Shown: positions 1-8,395, numbered from the stretch's first letter. The stretch: 36,835 nt of DNA from Pseudalkalibacillus decolorationis (GCF_024609785.1 NZ_JANHJQ010000010.1:153988-190822), one strand, 5' to 3'. Notes: generated from the sequence alone by a model not told the origin. A program made the numbers and translations.

Positions 1-84
1 ACAGGAGGCCTGAAGTGATCCAAGTGGCTGGGCGCTGGAGCTAGACAGTACATCTATGCATCCAAATTTTATACTTTCTTAACC
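1..84 (+). repeat. Dispersed repeat A, copy 1 (cut by window edge)
   Basis: The first 84 bases match the 3' part of two fuller copies (1159-1364 reversed, and 29964-30170). The shared blocks are GAAGTGATCCAAGTGG, GGGCGCTGGAGCTAGACA and the terminal TTTTATACTTTCTTA. The missing 5' part lies outside the window. It is non-coding and GC-richer than its surroundings. Confidence 0.85.
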
Positions 85-137
85 TACAAAGAAACATCCT
101 GCATATATTTTTCATATAAAGATTTAATTTAATTATT

Positions 138-205
138 GGGGTCAGACTCCTCCTATACAATATTTCGTTCAAAATGTTGTATAGGAGGTTAGCTGGCCCC
201 TTTTT
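138..205 (+). repeat. REP-like palindromic hairpin ending in T-run
   Basis: A long interrupted palindrome. The outer arms GGGGTCAG (138-145) and CTGGCCCC (193-200) pair with one wobble. The inner arms CCTCCTATACAA (149-160) and TTGTATAGGAGG (177-188) pair perfectly. TTTTT follows immediately. The GGGGTCAG head resembles REP elements mobilised by IS200/IS605-type transposases in Bacillaceae, but no such transposase is in the window. It could equally act as an intrinsic terminator for a gene to the left. Confidence 0.6.
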
Positions 206-274
206 ACGTGAAGCCACATCCTAATAACCTGTTATCGAAGAAGAAAGACCCACAGCTTTTTACTGCATCCTATT

Positions 275-440
275 TAATCTGTCCGGATTTAGGTTAATCT
301 GTTCGGAATAACGATTAATTCGTCCTTAATAAGCCCAATCTGTCCAGAATAACGATAATCTATCCGGAATTAAGCTAATCTGTCCGGAATGACGATTAAT
401 TCGTTCTTAATCAAACTAATCTGTCCAGAATACAAATAAT
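275..440. repeat. Tandem array of about eight 20/21-bp units
   Basis: Degenerate head-to-tail units of 19-21 bp, core TAATCTGTCCGGAATAA, occur about eight times. A subset is altered to TAATTCGTCCTTAATAA. There is no convincing reading frame through it. The TGTCCGG core recurs in the second array at 31417-31547. It lies in the 627-bp stretch before the first gene, which otherwise holds repeat A and the hairpin. I see no gene there. Confidence 0.75.
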
Positions 441-627
441 TGACCAATATGCATTCTCGACAAAAATCAACATCAGTATGACAGTACTGTACTCTGGCTA
501 CGTTTCTAGATTTTCTCTACTCCAACTGATTCGTTCATAAAATGTAAGTTCTGAATTTGTCCAAAGCTGAATAAGCCTATGGTAGAGTCATCTTCAATTT
601 CAGAAAAAACATCAATGGAGGTCTATC

Positions 628-1077
628 ATGAAGAACAAACATGTATGGTTGCACACTAGCTTACTGATTTGTTTTGCCTTGCCGTGGATCAACATTCCAT
701 TCTTTATTACTAATATCTCTGTCTCGGGTTACATGCTTCCTTTTAAAACGAGTACACTAGCCCAGCAATTAACCGAACTGGGGGTTGTAGCGGTTCCCTT
801 CCAGCAGATGCTGCCTCTATACCTCATCCTCATTGCCCCCTTATTATCAACCTTCTTACTAATACAAGCGCTGTTTAAAAAGAGGCAAGATGTACGCTTG
901 GACTGCATCACAGGATTCATTGCTGTGATTGGTTCGCTTTATATAATGTCCAATACGTATGACCTAATATCAGCGGGTGTTTTTATAACGATTCCTGTCT
1001 CATTATTGCTCGCTGCCAGTCCACTTTTCCAAAAAGAAAAAGCGGCGAATTACGCACCGCTTAATAAATCAGCTTAG
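628..1077 (+). CDS. Small integral membrane protein, unknown function
   Basis: This encodes 149 residues with a ribosome binding site ATGGAGG nine bases before the ATG. Hydrophobic stretches at about residues 8-30, 62-82, 91-111 and 115-133 suggest four membrane helices. A short basic loop KKRQD lies between helices 2 and 3, and the C-terminal tail is polar and lysine-rich. No catalytic motif is visible and I do not recognise the family. It is a single-gene unit: a repeat array lies upstream and a strong hairpin terminator (1118-1152) follows within about 40 bases. It sits between two inverted copies of repeat A, so it may belong to a variable, recently acquired or rearranged island. The coding call rests on the ribosome binding site, the membrane-protein composition and the terminator. 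Confidence 0.75.
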   Translation: MKNKHVWLHTSLLICFALPWINIPFFITNISVSGYMLPFKTSTLAQQLTELGVVAVPFQQMLPLYLILIAPLLSTFLLIQALFKKRQDVRLDCITGFIAVIGSLYIMSNTYDLISAGVFITIPVSLLLAASPLFQKEKAANYAPLNKSA

Positions 1078-1117
1078 GTTGGCCAATCGTACAATCACCT
1101 ATATCGTTGAAGTAAAA

Positions 1118-1152
1118 GGGCTGCTCCCATGATGAGTGGGGCAGCCTTTTTT
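1118..1152 (+). terminator. Intrinsic terminator, probably bidirectional
   Basis: The stem GGCTGCTCC / GGGGCAGCC (1119-1128 and 1138-1146) is followed by TTTTTTT on the plus strand. On the minus strand the hairpin is followed by TTTTACTT, so it may also stop transcription from the convergent dehydrogenase operon. Confidence 0.85.
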
Positions 1153-1158
1153 TATAAA

Positions 1159-1364
1159 GTAAAGATAGTATAAAAGTTTTCGGCATGGATGTAATGTCCA
1201 GCTTCAGCGCCCAACCACTTGGATCACTTCAGGCCTCCTGTGGCGGCAACACACTGAAGTACTCCATGTATATTCCCACGCAGGGCCGAACTTGTTTGGG
1301 CCGAGCCTCCTCGTCGGTCTTCCAGTGACCTTCGTGGCTATGCAGGGCGCTTGCGCTTTTCTTA
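1159..1364 (-). repeat. Dispersed repeat A, copy 2 (full length, inverted)
   Basis: Read on the minus strand it begins TAAGAAAAGCGCAAGCGCCC and ends with GGGCGCTGAAGCTGGACA plus TTTTATACTATCTTTA. It matches 29964-30170 along its length of about 206 bp. AGCGCCC near the 5' end can pair with GGGCGCT near the 3' end, and short TAAGAAA / TTTCTTA-like ends are inverted. It lies directly downstream of the dehydrogenase stop codon and fills most of the gap between the first two genes. Confidence 0.85.
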
Positions 1365-1374
1365 GATGTTGTAT

Positions 1375-2811
1375 TTAATTTTCTTTGAGCCCTATTGAAA
1401 TATATTTTGTTTCGAGGTACTCTTCAATTCCTTCGATTCCGCCTTCTCGCCCTAGCCCACTTTGCTTCATACCGCCAAATGGTGCTTGTGCAGCTGAAGG
1501 TAAGCCGTCATTCCAGCCGACGATCCCATAATCTAATGCTTCGACTACTCTAATGCCTCGACTGTAATTTTCACTGAACACATATGCTGCAAGGCCGAAT
1601 GGTGTAGCGTTTGCATATTTAATTGCTTCCTCATCAGTAGTAAACTTTTGTATTGGAGCAACCGGTCCAAATGTTTCTTCATTCATAATTAACATGCTTG
1701 GTTGCACATCAATAAGAACAGTTGGATGGTAATAATAGGTTCCATTTTCCCCTTCTTTTCCTTTTCCACCAAGAACACATTTCGCACCTTGTTTGACGGC
1801 ATTTTTGACATGTTTTTCAACCTTTTCATAACCGTCTCTATTGATAAGAGGACCTACGTCTACTCCCTCTTCCATCCCATTGCCAATCCTAAGCTTCTCT
1901 GTTTCGGCGACGACTTTCTCAATAAATGCGTCATAAACTTTTTCCTGTACATAAACCCGATTTCCACAAATACACGTTTGTCCGCCATTACGGAATTTAG
2001 ATGCAACGGTTTGCTGTGCTGCAAAGTCGATATCTGCATCATCCAACACTACAATTGGGGCATGTCCTCCAAGCTCGAGCGAGATTTTTTTAACTTGTTC
2101 TGCAGCCTGTTTCATCAAGATTTTACCCACTTCAGTGGATCCTGTAAATGTAAGTTTCTTCACTCTAGGATTGGACATGATCTCCTCACCAATTTCAGAG
2201 GATTTTCCTGTTACGAGGTTCACAACTCCTTTTGGAATACCTGCTTCATCACAAAGCTCAGCAAGCCTTACTGCAGTTAATGGCGTTTCGTTAGGTGGTT
2301 TAATGACAATTGTACAGCCTGCAGCGAGAGCAGGAGCTAGCTTTCGAGTGATCATGGCAGCAGGGAAATTCCAAGGTGTAATTGCCCCGACAACACCGAC
2401 AGGCTGCTTATTTACCTGCATACGCTTGTTATGTTTTGAAGCAGGAATTGTCCGACCATATATACGCTTACCTTCTTCTGCAAACCATTTTAAAAAGGAT
2501 GCTGCATATTGAGCTTCACCTTTTGATTCTTTTAAAGGCTTACCCATCTCAAGTGTCATTATTTCTGCTAACTCATCTTCATGCTGAAGCATAAGTTCAT
2601 ATAGTTTTTCGAGATAATCAGCCCTTTCATACGCAGTTGTTTTCGACCACGATTTAAAGGCTTCGTTAGCTGCTTCGATTGCATTTCGAGTTTCTTTCTT
2701 CCCTGCTCTCGGTACAGTTCCGACTAATTCACCTGTAGCTGGATTAATAACCTCAACCTTTTCAAGATCTTTCCCAGTCCACTCCCCATTTACATAGATA
2801 CCTTTTTCCAT
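1375..2811 (-). CDS. NAD(P)-dependent aldehyde dehydrogenase, succinate-semialdehyde type
   Basis: A 478-residue aldehyde dehydrogenase, the usual full length. The Rossmann-side motif ITPWNFP (144-150, with Asn148) is followed by the cofactor lysine Lys171 in IKPPNET, then FTGSTEVGK (222-230), the general base Glu246 in LELGGHAP, and the nucleophile Cys280 in GGQTCICGNR. EETFGPV follows near 380. The second cysteine two residues after the nucleophile, and the N-terminal VNGEW segment, are typical of the GabD succinate-semialdehyde dehydrogenase group. The ribosome binding site AGGAGGCG precedes the ATG. It is the last gene of a minus-strand operon after an FAH-family hydrolase (80-base gap) and a pterin dehydratase, which points to oxidation of a semialdehyde released during ring or dicarboxylate catabolism. 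The exact substrate cannot be read from sequence. Confidence 0.92.
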   Translation of the reverse strand: MEKGIYVNGEWTGKDLEKVEVINPATGELVGTVPRAGKKETRNAIEAANEAFKSWSKTTAYERADYLEKLYELMLQHEDELAEIMTLEMGKPLKESKGEAQYAASFLKWFAEEGKRIYGRTIPASKHNKRMQVNKQPVGVVGAITPWNFPAAMITRKLAPALAAGCTIVIKPPNETPLTAVRLAELCDEAGIPKGVVNLVTGKSSEIGEEIMSNPRVKKLTFTGSTEVGKILMKQAAEQVKKISLELGGHAPIVVLDDADIDFAAQQTVASKFRNGGQTCICGNRVYVQEKVYDAFIEKVVAETEKLRIGNGMEEGVDVGPLINRDGYEKVEKHVKNAVKQGAKCVLGGKGKEGENGTYYYHPTVLIDVQPSMLIMNEETFGPVAPIQKFTTDEEAIKYANATPFGLAAYVFSENYSRGIRVVEALDYGIVGWNDGLPSAAQAPFGGMKQSGLGREGGIEGIEEYLETKYISIGLKEN

Positions 2812-2891
2812 CGTTACGCCTCCTATTTATTCATTCTTCTTTGCACACACTAATACAATTCTATTTAAACCATTCCATTTCAAAAGGTTTT

Positions 2892-3803
2892 CTAAACGTG
2901 CTTTCGGATCGTGTTTGTTAGGACACCAATGTTTTCAATATCAATGGATACTACATCGGAATCTTCTAAATATCTTGGTGGTTTGAACCCTTTCCCAACT
3001 CCTGCAGGGGTTCCAGTGGCGATAATGTCACCTGGTTCCAGGGTCATACCTCTAGAAAGGTCTTCAATCAATGTTGGAATATCAAAGATCATCTGACATG
3101 TATTTGCATCTTGCCGGACTTCTCCATTCACCAATGTTTTTATATGTAACTCGTTCGGTGATTCAACTGCCTTTTTATGAACAAGATAGGGACCCATTGG
3201 GCAGCTTGTGTCCAGGCTTTTCCCGATTAAGAACTGTTTATGACGCATTTGAAGGTCTCGTGCGGTAATATCATTGATTATCGTATACCCAAACACGTAA
3301 TTGTATGCTTCATCTTTACGAATTCCTTTTCCTGTCCTTCCTATTACAACAGCAAGCTCACCCTCATAATCCAGTTCTTCGGTTATCGAATTTGGAATTT
3401 CTATATTTTCAAATGGTCCGATAACTGAAGTTGGTGCTTTTGAAAAAACCATCGGTACTTCTGGAACATCCGCTTCACTTCCCAATTCAAGGGCATGGTC
3501 CCGATAATTTTTACCGATACAAAAAATATTTTTGGTCGGTCGTGGAATCGGAGCTAATAATTGAACGTCTTCGCCTTTTAAAATCAACATTGGATTCTTA
3601 AGGTCAATTTGAAAACGATCAAGTAGACCTTCAACTAGATTGATAAAAGGTGTGCCTAACTGAACAGCTTCCAGTAGTGTGTTAGGAAATTCAACGTTTA
3701 ATTCTTCAGCAACTCCTGTCAAATTGAGTATTTCCAGTGGAACCTCCTTCAATACAAGACCAATAACCGACTCATTCTGGAATTTCGCAGTTACAAACTT
3801 CAA
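2892..3803 (-). CDS. Fumarylacetoacetate hydrolase (FAH) family protein
   Basis: About 303 residues from a TTG start at 3803, chosen because GAGGTGA lies eight bases upstream; this also puts the start 10 bases after the preceding stop. An in-frame ATG at 3848 would add 15 residues but overlaps the upstream gene. A short N-terminal domain (1-85) precedes the FAH fold. The signature begins NIFCIGKNYRDHALELG (92-108); the acidic metal ligands are Glu147 and Glu149 in LDYEGELAVVIG and Asp178 in NDITARDLQ; GKSLDTSCPMGPYLV and TGTPAGVGKG follow. Members cleave C-C bonds in, or decarboxylate, acylpyruvates such as fumarylpyruvate, or isomerise hydroxymuconates, using Mg or Mn. Placement between a pterin dehydratase and a semialdehyde dehydrogenase suggests aromatic amino acid or related ring-cleavage catabolism, which is inference. 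Confidence 0.88.
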   Translation of the reverse strand: MKFVTAKFQNESVIGLVLKEVPLEILNLTGVAEELNVEFPNTLLEAVQLGTPFINLVEGLLDRFQIDLKNPMLILKGEDVQLLAPIPRPTKNIFCIGKNYRDHALELGSEADVPEVPMVFSKAPTSVIGPFENIEIPNSITEELDYEGELAVVIGRTGKGIRKDEAYNYVFGYTIINDITARDLQMRHKQFLIGKSLDTSCPMGPYLVHKKAVESPNELHIKTLVNGEVRQDANTCQMIFDIPTLIEDLSRGMTLEPGDIIATGTPAGVGKGFKPPRYLEDSDVVSIDIENIGVLTNTIRKHV

Positions 3804-3813
3804 TCCGTTCACC

Positions 3814-4101
3814 TCACAGTTGATAGCAGCGATCGTAATCAATCGCAAGCTTAAAATCGATCTCGGTTAAACCTTTTGCTTGCCATGAGCTTAATTTAAC
3901 AGTAATAAGCTTATAATCGACTGATATCAAAGGATGGTGATTCGCTTCTTCTGACATATAAGCAATCTCTGAAACAAACTTAATCCCATCCAAGTAATTT
4001 TTAAAACGATATTTCTTTACGATCCAATTGCTCTCTTCCAATGTCCACCCATCTAATGATTCTAAAAAGCTATTGACTTCTTCTTCTGATAATCGTTCCA
4101 T
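3814..4101 (-). CDS. Pterin-4a-carbinolamine dehydratase family protein
   Basis: A 95-residue single-domain protein, typical for the family. The active-site motif EEANHHP (His55, His56) is followed by a beta strand and [10 protein letters not shown]. The family dehydrates 4a-hydroxytetrahydropterin to recycle the cofactor of aromatic amino acid hydroxylases. The third active-site histidine of the mammalian enzyme, normally in a T-T-H segment, is replaced by Trp73 (KLSSWQAKG), so the activity may differ. The ATG at 4101 is preferred over the TTG one codon upstream because AAGGAGG lies seven bases before it. It is first in the operon with the FAH-family protein and dehydrogenase. No phenylalanine hydroxylase is nearby. 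A divergent promoter region separates it from the radical SAM gene. Confidence 0.85.
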   Translation of the reverse strand: MERLSEEEVNSFLESLDGWTLEESNWIVKKYRFKNYLDGIKFVSEIAYMSEEANHHPLISVDYKLITVKLSSWQAKGLTEIDFKLAIDYDRCYQL

Positions 4102-4277
4102 CAATTATCCTCCTTATAAAAATAGATGTATTATTACTTGGTGTCGTTGCTCATAAGCCTCTCATCATATATACTTCAATAAACTTCCGATAAAATCCTT
4201 TTTCCAACCATTCATGAAATGGTGTACTTCAATGTGTTAAAATGAATTGTTATTAGTTTTTACTTGGAGTGAAGAAT

Positions 4278-6050
4278 ATGAATATAATTGTGAGCACGTT
4301 AAATGCGAAATACATACATACGTCCCTTGCTTTGCGTTATCTTAAGGCGTATTGTGAACCTGATTTTAACATTCACATGATGGAATATACAATAAAAGAT
4401 CCTATTATGAACATCGTTTCTGATCTCTATTCACGGAATCCAGATGTTATTGGTTTCAGCTGTTACATTTGGAACATTGAAGAAACGATCCCTTTGATTG
4501 AAATGCTCAAAAAAATACGTCCCGAAATCAAAATCGTTCTTGGGGGTCCAGAAGTTTCCTATGATGTCTCTCATTGGCTCGAAAGACTTCAAAATGTTGA
4601 TTACTTTGTCGTTGGTGAAGGTGAAGAAACCTTTAAGGATCTCTTAGAAATGATAAGGGATAGCGGCGAACCTGACTCCGTTGCGGGTATTGCTTACTTA
4701 AAAGAAGGAAAGCCACACCGAACAGCTCCACGTCCCAAACTTGATCTAAAATCGGTTCCATCACCATTTCGTTTTGATGAAGATCTTAGTCAATTATCTA
4801 AACGAGTTACCTATATCGAAACAAGTCGTGGTTGTCCATATTCCTGCGCATTCTGTCTTTCATCCATTGAAGTTGGAGTTCGCTACTTTGACATCGAAAT
4901 GATGAAAGAGGAAATTCGCTTTCTAATGACCAATGGTGCCAAGACAATTAAATTTGTAGACAGGACATTCAATATTCGCAGAGATTATGCGTTGGAAATG
5001 TTTGAATTTCTAATAAAAGAACATCGACCAGGTACAGTATTTCAGTTTGAAATTACTGCGGACATTATGCGACCTGAAGTCATCGATTATTTAAACGAGC
5101 ATGCTCCGAAAGGTCTTTTCCGATTCGAGATTGGCGTTCAATCAACAAATGATACGACCAACGAGCTTGTAGAACGACGACAAAACTTTGAAAAATTAAC
5201 CCGTACCGTAACGACTGTTCGTGATGGGGGAAAGATTGTTCAGCATCTGGATTTAATTGCAGGATTGCCTGAAGAAAACTATGATTCTTTTCGGAAAACC
5301 TTTAATGATGTCTTTGCATTTCGTATTGAGGAAGTCCAGCTTGGCTTTCTAAAAATGTTACGTGGGACAGGTTTGCGAATTCGAGCCAAAGAATATGACT
5401 ACATCTACATGGAAAAAGCACCTTATGAGATTCTTGGCAACAATATATTAGCTTTTGATGATATCATTAAAATTAAACGGGTCGAGGATGTCTTAGAGAA
5501 ATATTGGAACGACCACCGGATGGACGTGACAATTGATTATTTAATTACCACGGTATACGGATCAGCATTCGACTTTTTTCAAAGGTTCGGGGATTATTGG
5601 GAAAGACAAGGATGGTCCCGAATTGGCCATCAGCTTGAAGACCTGTTTCTACGGCTACGATCGTTCTTGAAGGAAGAAAAAGTAGAACGATTCGAGATGA
5701 TCGAAGGGTTAATGAAATACGATTATTTTATCCGTCAAAAACATAAACCACGAAAGCCTTGGTGGGACTATAAGCTGGACAAGAAACAACAATCCAGCTA
5801 TTTCAAGTTTCTATCTGAGCATTCAGCCATAGTGTCCGAACAATTTGCAGGATTATCATTGTATGAAAAAGAACTCCATAAACACGTAATGATTGAACAG
5901 CTACCATTTAACCTGGAACGTTTTCTAGAAGATGGTAAAATGATCGAAGAAGCAGTATTGATGATTCTATATTTTAATCCTAAAACACAGGTAGCGCAAA
6001 TGTTCACCGTTCCAGAAGGTCGAATTAATGATACCTACGTAGCTCTTTAG
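4278..6050 (+). CDS. B12-binding domain radical SAM protein (DUF4080-like)
   Basis: About 590 residues, starting at the ATG at 4278, which has GGAG eight bases upstream; the GTG three codons earlier overlaps that site. Residues 1-130 form a cobalamin-binding-like Rossmann domain (GFSCYIWN, LGGPEVS, VVGEGEETF) without the DxHxxG base-off histidine motif. The radical SAM domain follows, with the cluster cysteines Cys186, Cys190 and Cys193 in SRGCPYSCAFC, then the FEIGVQS and LIAGLPEE barrel segments. The C-terminal ~200 residues match the kind of extension labelled DUF4080. Radical SAM enzymes use a 4Fe-4S cluster and S-adenosylmethionine to make a 5'-deoxyadenosyl radical; the substrate here is unknown. 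It is probably co-transcribed with the hemolysin III-like gene 31 bases downstream. Confidence 0.9.
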   Translation: MNIIVSTLNAKYIHTSLALRYLKAYCEPDFNIHMMEYTIKDPIMNIVSDLYSRNPDVIGFSCYIWNIEETIPLIEMLKKIRPEIKIVLGGPEVSYDVSHWLERLQNVDYFVVGEGEETFKDLLEMIRDSGEPDSVAGIAYLKEGKPHRTAPRPKLDLKSVPSPFRFDEDLSQLSKRVTYIETSRGCPYSCAFCLSSIEVGVRYFDIEMMKEEIRFLMTNGAKTIKFVDRTFNIRRDYALEMFEFLIKEHRPGTVFQFEITADIMRPEVIDYLNEHAPKGLFRFEIGVQSTNDTTNELVERRQNFEKLTRTVTTVRDGGKIVQHLDLIAGLPEENYDSFRKTFNDVFAFRIEEVQLGFLKMLRGTGLRIRAKEYDYIYMEKAPYEILGNNILAFDDIIKIKRVEDVLEKYWNDHRMDVTIDYLITTVYGSAFDFFQRFGDYWERQGWSRIGHQLEDLFLRLRSFLKEEKVERFEMIEGLMKYDYFIRQKHKPRKPWWDYKLDKKQQSSYFKFLSEHSAIVSEQFAGLSLYEKELHKHVMIEQLPFNLERFLEDGKMIEEAVLMILYFNPKTQVAQMFTVPEGRINDTYVAL

Positions 6051-6081
6051 TATCTATTCAAATACGAGGAGGTCAACAACT

Positions 6082-6735
6082 ATGGCCAACACTCATACGT
6101 ACACTAGAAATGAAGAAATCGCCAATGCGGTAACCCATGGAATAGGCGTAATATTCAGTATCGTCGCTCTCGTTCTGCTCGTTGTAATGTCGGCACTAGA
6201 TGGATCAGTCTGGCATGTTGTCAGCTTTTCGGTTTACGGAGCAACGATGCTCATCCTCTTTACAGCTTCAACTTTAGTGCATAGTTTCCCAGATGGAAAA
6301 CTGAAGGATCTGTTTGAGATATTTGACCATGCTGCTATTTACCTGTTCATTGCAGGAACGTATACACCATTTTTGTTTGTCGTTGTAAAAGGCTCGCTTG
6401 GGTGGACTTTATTCGGAATTGTATGGGGAATTGCTGTCTTCGGAGTCTTTTTCAAGGCGTTCTTTGTAAAGCGGTTCTTATTCATATCAACCTTTATCTA
6501 TGTACTGATGGGCTGGCTTGCCGTTATCGCATGGAATCCACTCGTTACTACGTTGCCCCCTACAGGAATGAACCTATTTATTATCGGGGGACTCCTTTTT
6601 ACTATTGGAACCGTCTTTTACGTATGGCGCGCATTTCCATACCATCACGCAGTCTGGCACGTATTTGTCTTAGCTGGTACTGCTGTTCACTTTTTTGCAG
6701 TACTTCTCTATGTGCTCCCGATTCAAATTGTATAG
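6082..6735 (+). CDS. Hemolysin III / PAQR-family membrane protein (YplQ-like)
   Basis: 217 residues with seven predicted membrane segments between residues 20 and 215, the usual size for bacterial hemolysin III proteins. Family motifs are visible: NEEIANAVTHGIGV at the N terminus, STLVHS in helix 2, the FDHAAIYLFIAGTYTPF segment, and the C-terminal HHAVWHVFVLAGTAVHFF. The conserved Ser, Asp and three His of these segments form the Zn site in the related PAQR receptors. The family is named for a B. cereus hemolysin, but most members are housekeeping membrane proteins with lipid- or membrane-homeostasis roles. The ribosome binding site GAGGAGG lies upstream of the ATG. It follows the radical SAM gene by 31 bases and ends in a hairpin terminator. 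Confidence 0.93.
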   Translation: MANTHTYTRNEEIANAVTHGIGVIFSIVALVLLVVMSALDGSVWHVVSFSVYGATMLILFTASTLVHSFPDGKLKDLFEIFDHAAIYLFIAGTYTPFLFVVVKGSLGWTLFGIVWGIAVFGVFFKAFFVKRFLFISTFIYVLMGWLAVIAWNPLVTTLPPTGMNLFIIGGLLFTIGTVFYVWRAFPYHHAVWHVFVLAGTAVHFFAVLLYVLPIQIV

Positions 6736-6749
6736 TTAAAAATGTAGAT

Positions 6750-6780
6750 AAAGGGCCGGCTCTATGCCTGCCCTTTTTTA
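6750..6780 (+). terminator. Intrinsic terminator after hemolysin III gene
   Basis: The hairpin AAGGGC-CGGC / GCCT-GCCCTT has a five-base loop (TCTAT) and is followed by TTTTTT. It ends the two-gene plus-strand unit. Confidence 0.85.
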
Positions 6781-6876
6781 CGTTAAGAAAGTATAAAGCA
6801 AAGGCCTTTAGGTCATCCCTTTAGGGACTAAGGCTCAGCCGGCGCCAAAGGCTTGGCTTCGCCAAGTTTTCTTTAG
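6781..6876 (-). repeat. Dispersed repeat B, copy 1
   Basis: On the minus strand this reads TAAAGAAAACTTGGC-GAA-GCCAAG, then a GC-rich core with GGCGCC and CCTAAAGG, and ends TTATACTTTCTTAACG. The copy at 33186-33279 has the same head, core order and tail. The head contains a perfect CTTGGC / GCCAAG hairpin. It fills the gap between the convergent hemolysin III and yknX-like genes. Confidence 0.75.
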
Positions 6877-8379
6877 CTATGACTTATCTCCATTACCGGT
6901 TGTATTTCCTCTCTGTTGGTCTTTAGTTGGTATATTCTCTTCATTACTATCAATGTCTTGTGAATTTTCATCATCGTTCGGTAGGTCTTTTCCATCGTTT
7001 GTTTCTTTTTCTTGTTGCTTTCCATTTCCATTTTGAGAATCACCATCTTGACCCGATCCATTATTAGATTGTGTTTCATCATCGTTCCGTATTTCTGTCT
7101 TTGGTTGGCCGTCGGTTTCAGGTTGATCACTGTCTCTGTCTTGGTCATCTGTTCCCTGATCTAATTCAGTGCCTTGCTTTGTTTCAGTTTTAGGATTATC
7201 TGTTTGGTCCTGCTTCTTTTTATCCTTCTTTTTCTTTTCCTTCTTCTTTTCAATTTCGACTTCCATATTATCAACAAGAAGACGATTTGGTCGTTTGATG
7301 ATTAATTCGTTCGGTTTTAGTCCTTTTTGGATTTCCTGATACGTTTCATTTGTAAAACCTAATGTCACTTCTCTTTTATCAATGTAGCCATTTTTAACAA
7401 CGAAAACGTAATGATTTCCATCGAGCTGCATGATTGGGCCATCCTTAATTGCGACAGCATTTTTTTCTGCTATAGGCTCCAACTCTAATTCCACAGTGGT
7501 TCCAACAGGTAACTGCTTATCCGAATTTAAATCTGGGGCTACGTCAATTGGAAACTTCTTTTTCCCGTCTTCATTGTTAGGTGTACCAATTGAAAGGATT
7601 GTTCCTGTCCACTTCATCTGTTCCTGATAAGGAGATCGAATTGTTACTGGCTCTCCTTCTTTTACTAATAGAACATCTTGTTCACTTAAATGACCTCTTA
7701 CAATCACTGCGTTATCACTCGTTATTGTCACAAGTGGTTTCTTATTTGAACTTCCATTTTTATTAACCTTTTTAACTATTCCAGAAACAGAACTTTCTAC
7801 AATTTTATTCTCCAGTTCTGTTTTCAATCGACTGATTTCAGTCTCCTTAGAAGAAATTAACTTATCCATTTTATCTACTTGAAACGATGCTTCTGCCCTT
7901 TCTTGTTCTAAAAGATAGATCGCAGACTGATCTTGATTCTGATCCTTTTCATCTCCACTTGGAACATTGCTTGTTTCCTCGCTAATTTGTGAACGAATTA
8001 ATTCTACACGTTCTTCGTAATAGCTTTGTTCAGTTTTAAGTTCAGCGATGTCATTTTCTAGTTGGGCAATTTGATTTTCAACTTCGGTTGATTGATATTT
8101 AACAATTGGCGTTCCAGCACTAACCTGGTCACCTTCTTGAACTAGGATTTCTCCTACTTCGCCACGGTTTTGTTCATAATAGACTTCCTCTCTATCACGC
8201 GGAACAATAACACCGGTCGTTTTAATAGTTTCCCGTAAATCTTTCTTTTCAACAGTAACCACTTCATATGGTTTTTCACTGGCAAATAATGTATCATTTA
8301 AAATGAATAAATACGTAGTAATTACGATAAATAGAATGACCGGTAATCCGATCAGCCCTCTTTTTATGTATCGGTTCAA
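6877..8379 (-). CDS. YknX-like membrane fusion protein (HlyD/RND adaptor family)
   Basis: About 500 residues from a TTG at 8379, preferred because AAAGGAG lies eight bases upstream; the ATG at 8403 has no such site and would overlap the upstream gene. One N-terminal membrane anchor (about 6-28) leads to an extracytoplasmic region with a split lipoyl/barrel-sandwich domain (around 55-95 and 195-225), a coiled-coil hairpin rich in Glu, Gln and Lys (about 97-200) and a beta-barrel domain. Such adaptors couple inner-membrane ABC exporters to substrates; YknX with YknYZ protects B. subtilis against the SdpC toxin. The last ~120 residues are an unusual low-complexity tail: a lysine run, then Asp/Asn/Gln/Glu/Thr repeats. 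The YknW-like gene precedes it. No ABC ATPase or permease gene follows, because a repeat and a convergent gene occupy that place. Confidence 0.85.
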   Translation of the reverse strand: MNRYIKRGLIGLPVILFIVITTYLFILNDTLFASEKPYEVVTVEKKDLRETIKTTGVIVPRDREEVYYEQNRGEVGEILVQEGDQVSAGTPIVKYQSTEVENQIAQLENDIAELKTEQSYYEERVELIRSQISEETSNVPSGDEKDQNQDQSAIYLLEQERAEASFQVDKMDKLISSKETEISRLKTELENKIVESSVSGIVKKVNKNGSSNKKPLVTITSDNAVIVRGHLSEQDVLLVKEGEPVTIRSPYQEQMKWTGTILSIGTPNNEDGKKKFPIDVAPDLNSDKQLPVGTTVELELEPIAEKNAVAIKDGPIMQLDGNHYVFVVKNGYIDKREVTLGFTNETYQEIQKGLKPNELIIKRPNRLLVDNMEVEIEKKKEKKKKDKKKQDQTDNPKTETKQGTELDQGTDDQDRDSDQPETDGQPKTEIRNDDETQSNNGSGQDGDSQNGNGKQQEKETNDGKDLPNDDENSQDIDSNEENIPTKDQQRGNTTGNGDKS

Positions 8380-8395
8380 CCTGATGCTCTCCTTT

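Noticed and set aside
6402-6824. Second long plus-strand frame inside the hemolysin III gene
   Set aside because: It is out of frame with a clear family member and has no ribosome binding site; it is a shadow.
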